11,393 nt of DNA from an uncultured Clostridia bacterium (lineage in GTDB: Bacteria; Bacillota; Clostridia; Oscillospirales; Acutalibacteraceae), in contig CALEIO010000194.1 of assembly GCA_937875885.1 (NCBI GenBank), forward strand, positions 1 to 11,393, given 5' to 3'. The notes below the pieces were generated by a model, which did no database searches, was not told the origin of the DNA, and saw nothing but the letters and a program-made list of their open reading frames with translations. Each line of letters begins with the position of its first letter. Within the stretch, counting starts at the first letter, position 1. Positions 1 to 5,342 of the stretch are shown piece after piece. Position numbers and translations under genes: made by a program.

Positions 1-49
1 ACAATGCGGAAATAAAGCTGTGAAAATATAAATTACAGGGTGATCTGAA

Positions 50-457
50 ATGAAATACTATGACGTTGTAATTGTCGGCGCGTCAACTGCAGGCAGTTAT
101 TTTGCACGCAAGCTTGCCGAAAACGGTTTGAGTGTTCTTATTATTGAATCTAAACCTGTAGAAAAGGTCGGTACTAAGTACGATATTTTCCACGTAGGTC
201 GCGAGGATTTTGATAAATTCGGCATTCCGTGGCCTGTAAAAGGTGAGGACTATGCCTTTGAGTTTGACAGCACTCACGTTTGTTCAGCGTTCGGTCACTA
301 TCCTAAGTTTTCACCCGGTAAGGTAGTCGGTATGCATATGCACGATTATACTGTCCGTCTCAACCGTTGGGCTATTGAGGGTGGGGCAGAGATTGCATAC
401 GAAACAGAATTTATCTCCTGTATATACGAAAACGGCAAAATAACAGGTCTTTTCTAA
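50..457 (+). CDS. N-terminal fragment of an FAD-dependent oxidoreductase (probably truncated gene)
   Basis: The protein has 135 residues and opens with a Rossmann FAD-binding unit: strand YDVVIVG, the glycine turn GASTAG at residues 11-16, and an acidic residue ending the second strand (LIIES, Glu33) that would bind the ribose of FAD. This is the start of the NAD(P)/FAD-dependent, geranylgeranyl-reductase-like oxidoreductase superfamily, whose members are usually about 350-450 residues. Only the first third is present. The frame ends in TAA after NGKITGLF, where family members would continue into the rest of the FAD domain and the substrate domain. No continuation is seen in the other frames, because a terminator starts 13 bases after the stop. 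AGGGTGA at 37-43, 6 bases before ATG, is an acceptable RBS, so the fragment may still be translated. The substrate is unknown. It is most simply the remnant of a deletion, and a functional short protein is less likely. Confidence 0.72.
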   Translation: MKYYDVVIVGASTAGSYFARKLAENGLSVLIIESKPVEKVGTKYDIFHVGREDFDKFGIPWPVKGEDYAFEFDSTHVCSAFGHYPKFSPGKVVGMHMHDYTVRLNRWAIEGGAEIAYETEFISCIYENGKITGLF

Positions 458-470
458 AAAACGATATCAA

Positions 471-500
471 AAATCTGCGGCACATGCCGCAGATTTTTTT
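471..500 (+). terminator. Intrinsic terminator after the oxidoreductase fragment
   Basis: An 11-bp perfect stem (471-481 pairing with 486-496) with loop ACAT is followed by a run of seven T at 494-500. It lies 13 bases after the stop codon of the truncated oxidoreductase and separates it from fba. Confidence 0.9.
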
Positions 501-569
501 GCTTTATTGTGATATGTAAAACATCTGCATATGGACTGTATTTGTTATGGAACTTATTGAGAAACGCTA

Positions 570-598
570 TTGACATTTTTTTCATAGTGTTGTATAAT
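570..598 (+). promoter_or_regulatory. Consensus sigma-A promoter of fba
   Basis: Perfect -35 TTGACA (570-575) and perfect -10 TATAAT (593-598) are separated by exactly 17 bp. Transcription would start near 605, giving a leader of about 47 bases before the fba ATG. Such a strong match fits the high, constitutive expression expected for a glycolytic enzyme. Confidence 0.88.
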
Positions 599-651
599 AT
601 TTGGTGAAAATGAAACCATAGTGATATGTGTAATTTACAGGAGGAAGAAAA

Positions 652-1515
652 ATGTTAGTATCAGCAAAAGAAATGTTGGAAAAAGCAAAGGCAGGTAAAT
701 ATGCTGTTGGTCAGTTTAACATCAACAACTTAGAATGGACCAAAGCAATTCTGCAGACTGCACAGGAATGTAATTCTCCCGTTATTCTCGGTGTATCTGA
801 AGGTGCAGGAAAATATATGTGCGGCTATAAGACCGTTATGGGTATGGTCAAGGGTATGATCGAAGAACTGAATATTACCGTTCCTGTCGCTGTTCATCTG
901 GACCACGGTTCTTATGAAGGCGCCAAGAAGGTCATTGCCGACGGCTTCTCTTCCGTTATGTTTGACGGTTCTCACTATGGCATCGAAGAAAACATCGAAA
1001 AGACCAAAGAGATTATCGCCCTTGCCAATGCAAAGGGAATGTCTGTCGAAGCCGAAGTCGGCTCCATCGGCGGCGAAGAAGACGGCGTTGTTGGCGCAGG
1101 CGAGTGTGCAGATCCCGCAGAGTGCAAGATGATCGCTGATCTCGGCGTTACAATGCTTGCAGCAGGTATCGGTAACATCCACGGCAAATACCCCGAGAAC
1201 TGGGCTGGTCTTTCTTTCGAGACTCTCGATGCTATCCAGCAGCTCACAGGCGATATGCCCCTTGTTCTTCACGGCGGCACAGGTATCCCCGAGGATATGA
1301 TCAAGAAGGCAATCGACCTTGGTGTTTCCAAGATCAACGTTAACACAGAGTGTCAGCTCGCATTCGCAGCTGCTACAAGAGAGTACGTTGAGGCTGGCAA
1401 GGATCTTCAGGGTAAGGGCTTCGACCCCAGAAAGCTTCTCGCTCCCGGCTTTGAGGCAATCAAGGCTACTGTTAAGGAGAAGATGGAGCTCTTCGGTTCT
1501 GTTAACAAGGCTTAA
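652..1515 (+). CDS. fba: Class II fructose-1,6-bisphosphate aldolase
   Basis: A cytosolic zinc enzyme of glycolysis and gluconeogenesis that splits fructose-1,6-bisphosphate into dihydroxyacetone phosphate and glyceraldehyde-3-phosphate. Its 287 residues match the Gram-positive class II type. Visible motifs are VHLDHGSYE (residues 81-89, catalytic Asp84 and zinc ligand His85), the class II signature loop EVGSIGGEEDG (135-145), GNIHGKYP (zinc ligand His177), VLHGGTGIP (zinc ligand His207 plus the phosphate-binding glycines) and SKINVNTE (226-233). These residue roles are assigned by family analogy. The start is fixed by AGGAGG at 639-644, 7 bases before ATG. The gene stands alone between its own promoter and terminator. 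The long antisense open frame across it is a shadow. KBPY/GatY-type tagatose aldolases are related, but the KYMCGYKTV segment and the C-terminal DPRKLLAPGFEAI are typical of FBP aldolase. Confidence 0.96.
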   Translation: MLVSAKEMLEKAKAGKYAVGQFNINNLEWTKAILQTAQECNSPVILGVSEGAGKYMCGYKTVMGMVKGMIEELNITVPVAVHLDHGSYEGAKKVIADGFSSVMFDGSHYGIEENIEKTKEIIALANAKGMSVEAEVGSIGGEEDGVVGAGECADPAECKMIADLGVTMLAAGIGNIHGKYPENWAGLSFETLDAIQQLTGDMPLVLHGGTGIPEDMIKKAIDLGVSKINVNTECQLAFAAATREYVEAGKDLQGKGFDPRKLLAPGFEAIKATVKEKMELFGSVNKA

Positions 1516-1537
1516 TTTACAGAATTTTTCATACAAC

Positions 1538-1568
1538 AAACCGCCGAGGTTAATTCCTCGGCGGTTTT
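1538..1568 (+). terminator. Terminator between fba and the convergent gatD-like gene
   Basis: A perfect 12-bp stem (1538-1549 with 1556-1567), loop TTAATT, is followed by TTTT C TTT on the + strand. It is placed 22 bases after the fba stop and 14 bases beyond the end of the minus-strand gene. The reverse strand has only an interrupted T tract, so termination is probably best for fba and may be partial for the opposite direction. Confidence 0.88.
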
Positions 1569-1581
1569 CTTTATGCTGTAT

Positions 1582-2220
1582 TTATTTTTTCAGGATAAGA
1601 TTTGCAATATACTCTGCAAAAGCTCTGTTCTTCACCATCACAGGTCCTGTAACCTGGGTGCCGAAGAGGTTTTTCTCTCTCAAGCCGTCTGTGGTATCTT
1701 TGATTGTGCCTACCACAGAGGTAATCTCAAAGAGAGGATTTTTTATACCCTCCACTACAGAGCACTTGTTGATGTAGCCAATGAGCTGTTCATCGGGAAA
1801 CAAGCCGCACTTAAGAGTAACATCTCCGGAGTAGCGGTTTTTCTTCTGCTCCTGAACAGTAAAATCAAAGAGTCCTAATCCCTTAACATCTTCACCCTGT
1901 GCTGTGTGCAAAGTTTTGCCGAGCATCTCATAGGAATTGCCCGTAAAAAGCATTACTTTGCCTGCTTCATAGGCTTTTTTAAGGCTTTCCTTGAACTTTG
2001 CAAGGTGTTTTAAGCAAGCATCACGGGAAAGCTCTGTGCCTGCGCCACAGTAGATAAAATCATACTGTGTAAAGTCGATTGCATCGTCTGTTATGGTCTT
2101 GCGCTCTACGGTTACCTGTGCGCCTTTTTCTGTGAGCAAACGCTCCATCATACGGATGTTGCCGTTTTCGCCGTAGAGGTTCATTATGTCATAATATAAA
2201 TACAAAACATTTGCTTTCAT
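1582..2220 (-). CDS. gatD: GatD-like class I glutamine amidotransferase subunit lacking its catalytic Cys and His
   Basis: By family this is the glutaminase subunit of the lipid II isoglutaminyl synthase MurT/GatD, which supplies ammonia to amidate D-Glu of the peptidoglycan stem. The fold markers are clear: LYYDIMNLYGENGNI (residues 8-22), GKTLHTAQGEDVKGLGLFDF (101-120) and GPVMVKN (192-198). The active-site positions are changed. The nucleophile elbow, CGGYQ in GatD, reads TGNSYE with Thr93 (codon 1942-1944) replacing Cys. The GTYLHGP motif reads GTQVTGP with Thr191 (1648-1650) replacing His. GFENHGGRT reads GYINKCSVV, and GGGxDxEQ reads GAGTELSRD. With 212 residues it is also about 30 shorter at the C-terminus than usual GatD. 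The frame is intact and coupled to murT (TAATG overlap; GGAGGT at 2229-2234), which argues for function without glutaminase activity. Family comparison is from memory of S. aureus GatD, not from an alignment program. Confidence 0.85.
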   Translation of the reverse strand: MKANVLYLYYDIMNLYGENGNIRMMERLLTEKGAQVTVERKTITDDAIDFTQYDFIYCGAGTELSRDACLKHLAKFKESLKKAYEAGKVMLFTGNSYEMLGKTLHTAQGEDVKGLGLFDFTVQEQKKNRYSGDVTLKCGLFPDEQLIGYINKCSVVEGIKNPLFEITSVVGTIKDTTDGLREKNLFGTQVTGPVMVKNRAFAEYIANLILKK

Positions 2221-3554
2221 TATGCCTTACCTCCCTCGGTGAGCTCCAGAAGCTTGTGCTTATCGGAAAAGCAGGTGATTACATACACATACCCCTCGCC
2301 CTGCTTCAGGTATTCTGCCGCATCAGAAACCTTCTCAAAGGTCTTAATGATGCTCTCGTCAATATCGGTAAATGAGAATCTGAGTTTCAGATCTTCGTGA
2401 TATTTACCTACCAGAATCACTTCTCTGACATTCTCGTTTTTAAGCATTTCAAAGTCGATATCCCACAGCCAGGAGGTTTCGTAGGTATCGTATTTTCTGC
2501 TGATGGCATCTACGATAACCATAACAGATGCTCCACGCTTGTCTGCAGTTGCAACGCGGATAGATTGGTCATAAGAGATGGAGTTTTCGTGTTTACTTAC
2601 AAGGAGTGTACCCTCTCTTGCACCCAGCTTAAACTCCACAATTCTGCCAGAGCTTAAGTCGTAATTGCTCAGAGCCTTTGCCGCTACCTCGGGAGAAACC
2701 CCTGCAATATCTGCCGCCGCAAAAGCCGCCAGAGTATTGTAGCAATGATAAATACTGGAGAATGAAATCTCAATCTTATACTTGCCGTTTACTGTTACAT
2801 AGCCCTCTTCAAGACTTGCATCAGTAATGGTCCACACTGTATCGTTACGCTTGTGACCACAGTTTGTGCACTTGTAGTTGCCAATGTGGTTGTAGTGATA
2901 GTATTCGTACTCCATAGGAGCTTTACAGCAGGGACAATACTTTCCGTCGTGATATACAGAGTTGTTTTCTGTTTCGTCAAAAGAGAGTCTGTCTGCGCCG
3001 AAATAACGCACCTTGTCCCTATCCTTGCCGAATTTAGACACAAGGGGGTCATCTGCATTCAGAATGAGCTCCATACTGTCATCCATACACTCCGAGATTA
3101 CATCATAAACCCACTCGGGATGTCCGTTTCTGGTAAGCTGGTCACGATACAGATTAGTGATAATCAGATGATTGGGCTTGAAATGCTTGAAGGTATGACG
3201 GGCAAAACGCTCGTCGCTCTCCATAATTACAATGTCACTCTTAACTTTGCCAAAAAGAGTACAGTCAGAAAGCAAAAAGGTTGTTACACCCTCAATCTGA
3301 TTGGATCCCTCTTTATTGTATGCCACCTTGAGCCCTGCAGATTTCAGCACATGGGCTATCATCTCCAGAGTTGAGGTCTTGCCGTTACTGCCTGTTACTG
3401 CAATTACCTTTGAAGGGAGCTTTATATATTTAAGAATATCGGGAAAAAGCTTCAGAGTAAGCTGACCCGGCAGACTGCTGCCTCTGCCCATAAGTTTGGC
3501 CGCAAAGCGGACACATTTACAGAAAGCTACAGCAAACATTACTTTTATTTTCAT
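2220..3554 (-). CDS. murT: MurT-like Mur ligase family protein
   Basis: A Mur-type ATP-dependent ligase. In MurT/GatD, MurT activates the D-Glu carboxylate of lipid II so that ammonia can convert it to D-isoglutamine at the cytoplasmic membrane. Numbered from the chosen start: N-terminal LPGQ segment (about 28-31), P-loop TGSNGKTST (54-62), central ligase motifs ESDE and NLYRDQ (112-139), NADDP (166-170), a four-Cys zinc ribbon (Cys207, 210, 229, 232) characteristic of MurT, and the C-terminal DUF1727 region with SGRIVEF and SWLWDIDFE. Two C-terminal motifs differ from MurT: KNPAGxN reads KHENSISYDQ, and NDNxADGxDTSW reads VDAISRKYDTYETSW. The second is the region that supplies an Asp to the GatD active site. 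The ATG at 3552-3554 is preferred, with AGGTG about 7 bases upstream and MurT-like N-terminal length. An ATG six codons earlier (3572) has no RBS. It overlaps gatD by one base. Confidence 0.88.
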   Translation of the reverse strand: MKIKVMFAVAFCKCVRFAAKLMGRGSSLPGQLTLKLFPDILKYIKLPSKVIAVTGSNGKTSTLEMIAHVLKSAGLKVAYNKEGSNQIEGVTTFLLSDCTLFGKVKSDIVIMESDERFARHTFKHFKPNHLIITNLYRDQLTRNGHPEWVYDVISECMDDSMELILNADDPLVSKFGKDRDKVRYFGADRLSFDETENNSVYHDGKYCPCCKAPMEYEYYHYNHIGNYKCTNCGHKRNDTVWTITDASLEEGYVTVNGKYKIEISFSSIYHCYNTLAAFAAADIAGVSPEVAAKALSNYDLSSGRIVEFKLGAREGTLLVSKHENSISYDQSIRVATADKRGASVMVIVDAISRKYDTYETSWLWDIDFEMLKNENVREVILVGKYHEDLKLRFSFTDIDESIIKTFEKVSDAAEYLKQGEGYVYVITCFSDKHKLLELTEGGKA

Positions 3555-3589
3555 AGGTTTCACCTGTTTCATAGGTTATTATGGTTAAT

Positions 3590-3618
3590 ATGATACACTA
3601 ACACAAAAGAGATTACAA
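3590..3618 (-). promoter_or_regulatory. Promoter of the murT-gatD operon
   Basis: Read on the minus strand, a -35 TTGTAA (3618-3613) and -10 TATCAT (3595-3590) are separated by exactly 17 bp. The predicted start near 3583 would give a leader of about 29 bases to the ATG at 3554. The promoter sits in the 78-base gap after the glycosylase stop, so murT-gatD can be expressed independently of that gene. No hairpin terminator is visible between them, so read-through is also possible. Confidence 0.6.
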
Positions 3619-3632
3619 GACGATATTTTTCG

Positions 3633-4469
3633 TTACTCAAAAAGCTCGGGGTTCATTCTGGAATAATGGAAAATATACTGCTGTGCCACACCTGCATACT
3701 CCCCGAAAAAGTCGGGAGTCACATCGGGAAACAGAGTGCTCATAGCACGCTTCATCCACACATCCATAGGGAAAGCTTCTGTTCTGTGGAGTCCATAAAG
3801 AAGCACACAATCTGCCACCTTCTCGCCTACCCCCACAATGCTCATAAGCTTTTTCTTTGCATCTTCAAAGGGAAGTGTGCGACAGCTCTCAAGGTCCACC
3901 TCACCGCTTGCCACCTTTCTTGCGGCATCCAATATATAACGATTGCGAAAGCCTGCCCGCAAAGGTGCAAGGTCCTCTTCACAAAGTTCTGCAAGTCTTT
4001 GGGCTGTGGGGAAAGAACATCCACCACCCATAGCTTCTTCTCCGAAAGTTTCGCAAAGCCTGTCAACAATACCCTCGATTCGTTTAATGTTGTTATTCTG
4101 GGAGATTATAAAGGATATGAGAGCTTCAAAAGGCTCCTGACGGAGAATATGTATGCCGGGAGCAAACCTTGCCGCTTCGGCTAATGTGGGGTGTTTGGCG
4201 GCAAGTTCCGCTTTAAGTGCCACGTAGTCAAATTCCAGGTCAAAGTAACCTTTCCAGATTTCTTCAAAATCCTGCTCAGTTGCATTCTCAATAATCAGTT
4301 CTTTGTCCTCTATATGCACAGTGACAGTCCTGCCGAAAGCTGTGCCCGAAAAACTACCGTCGGGATTCTCTCTCCATCGGAAGCTCTGACCGCAAGCAAG
4401 AGTATCTCTCAAAGACATATCACCCATAGTTTTTGCGATTACAATGTTATTGTGGCAACTATATTCCAA
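3633..4469 (-). CDS. ogg: 8-oxoguanine DNA glycosylase/AP lyase, OGG1 family
   Basis: A base-excision repair enzyme that removes 8-oxoguanine opposite cytosine and cleaves the abasic site. The 278 residues contain the OGG N-terminal domain (about 1-115) with LACGQSFRWR (24-33), nearly identical in pattern to the eukaryotic OGG1 motif. An HhH-GPD domain follows: SFIISQNNNIKRI (119-131), helix-hairpin-helix SIVGVGEKVADCV (210-222) with the expected Schiff-base Lys217, and PMDVWMKR with catalytic Asp236. Spacing of Lys and Asp (19 residues) fits OGG1/AlkA-type enzymes. It starts at TTG (4467-4469), supported by AGGTGG at 4477-4482, 7 bases upstream. The first in-frame ATG lies 14 codons later and would cut into the N-terminal domain. 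It is divergent from the CxxC protein at 4570. An AlkA-type role is an alternative, but the GQSFRW motif favours OGG. Confidence 0.93.
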   Translation of the reverse strand: MEYSCHNNIVIAKTMGDMSLRDTLACGQSFRWRENPDGSFSGTAFGRTVTVHIEDKELIIENATEQDFEEIWKGYFDLEFDYVALKAELAAKHPTLAEAARFAPGIHILRQEPFEALISFIISQNNNIKRIEGIVDRLCETFGEEAMGGGCSFPTAQRLAELCEEDLAPLRAGFRNRYILDAARKVASGEVDLESCRTLPFEDAKKKLMSIVGVGEKVADCVLLYGLHRTEAFPMDVWMKRAMSTLFPDVTPDFFGEYAGVAQQYIFHYSRMNPELFE

Positions 4470-4534
4470 ACTAATCCCACCTTTCCATATAAATCTTTAA
4501 TTATCATAGCATATTTTGAAGATTTATGCTATTA

Positions 4535-4540
4535 TATAAT
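4535..4540 (+). promoter_or_regulatory. Possible -10 element for the CxxC/CxxH protein gene
   Basis: A perfect TATAAT lies about 30 bases before the ATG at 4570, in the 100-base gap between two divergent genes. No good -35 is found at 16-18 bp (AT-rich TATTTT only), so the assignment is weak. No clear promoter was found for the divergent glycosylase gene in the same gap. Confidence 0.4.
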
Positions 4541-4569
4541 CAGAAATTTTACGAAAACAGGTGAGCGAA

Positions 4570-5277
4570 ATGAAAGAAACCATTTGCACAATACCTATAA
4601 ACGACCTTTGGGCAGATAAAAAAGGCTGTCCTTTCTGCAAGATGTACTCAATGCTTGAGGAGCAGTATGCCGACTTTATTACGGGCGCCGCTATGATGGA
4701 CCCCGAAACAAGAGTGCAAACCAACGAGAAAGGTTTCTGTGAGCGTCATTTCCGCAAGATTGCTGAAGTAGGCAAACGCCTGCCCAACGCTCTCATCCTC
4801 CAGACTCATCTGCAGCATATTATGGACAATTATATGCCAAAAAAGACCCACTCAAAGCCTGACAAAAAGAATCTGCAGGCTCTTGAGGATATGCTCCACA
4901 CCTGCTATATCTGCGACAGAATCAAGCACGACACAGAGCATTTTATGCGCACAGTTTTCAAGGAATGGGAGATTAACCCCGAATTCCGCAAACTCTACAA
5001 CGAACAGGAATACATCTGCCTTGACCACTACAGAATGGTGGCATCTTTAAGCATCAAGGGTGTGCCCTCAAAGCACCTTGCAGACTTCCACGAAGACACC
5101 GCAAATCTTGCCAAAAACTACCTGCAGACCCTTATAGACGACACCACCCACTTCTGCAATATGTTCGACTACCGCAACCGCGACGCCGACTGGGGCAACA
5201 GCAAAGACGCCATCGAGCGCGACCTGCACTTCCTTGCAAAAATCCCTGTCCCCACAGAAAACACAGAAGAAAATTAA
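4570..5277 (+). CDS. Cysteine-rich protein with two CxxC/CxxH units (DUF6062-like)
   Basis: A soluble 235-residue protein of unknown function, with no signal peptide or membrane segment. It is built from two similar halves. The first has CPFC (Cys20, Cys23) and, after an acidic helical stretch, GFCERHF (Cys57, His60). The second has CYIC (Cys112, Cys115) and YICLDHY (Cys150, His153). Each half thus offers a CxxC plus CxxH set suited to bind one zinc or another metal, and the spacing inside the halves is alike (34 and 35 residues from second to third Cys). The pattern resembles Firmicute proteins annotated as DUF6062, a name given from memory. The start is taken at ATG 4570 because AGGTGA (4559-4564) lies 5 bases before it. 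The GTG at 4561, which opens the frame, overlaps that RBS. The C-terminus is acidic and probably disordered. A terminator follows directly. Confidence 0.82.
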   Translation: MKETICTIPINDLWADKKGCPFCKMYSMLEEQYADFITGAAMMDPETRVQTNEKGFCERHFRKIAEVGKRLPNALILQTHLQHIMDNYMPKKTHSKPDKKNLQALEDMLHTCYICDRIKHDTEHFMRTVFKEWEINPEFRKLYNEQEYICLDHYRMVASLSIKGVPSKHLADFHEDTANLAKNYLQTLIDDTTHFCNMFDYRNRDADWGNSKDAIERDLHFLAKIPVPTENTEEN

Positions 5278-5291
5278 TATCGCACAAATCA

Positions 5292-5325
5292 AAAACTCCC
5301 GACAAAACGTCGGGAGTTTTCTTTT
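5292..5325 (+). terminator. Bidirectional terminator between convergent genes
   Basis: A perfect 12-bp stem (5292-5303 with 5309-5320), loop AAAAC, is followed by TTTTCTTTT on the + strand. On the minus strand the stem is followed by TTTTTG. It lies 14 bases after the CxxC protein stop and 22 bases beyond the end of the dockerin gene, so it can serve both. Confidence 0.88.
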
Positions 5326-5342
5326 ATGTTAACTGATTAAGT

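Noticed and set aside
1..23. Possible C-terminal tail of an upstream gene ending NAEIKL-stop at 21-23, or QCGNKAVKI-stop in another frame
   Set aside because: Too short to choose between frames or to identify.
471..651. Riboswitch or leader RNA in the gap before fba
   Set aside because: The gap is accounted for by a terminator and a consensus promoter. The remaining leader of about 47 bases is too short and shows no conserved structure.
730..1539. A 269-codon open frame antisense to fba
   Set aside because: It is a shadow of the codon pattern of a highly expressed gene. It is rich in Cys/Leu with no recognisable domain, no RBS supports it, and it lies fully inside a certain gene.
3555..3572. 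Six extra N-terminal codons of the murT-like gene from the ATG at 3570-3572
   Set aside because: No ribosome binding site precedes that ATG, it would leave a leader of only about 11 bases from the predicted promoter, and the AGGTG site fits the ATG at 3554.
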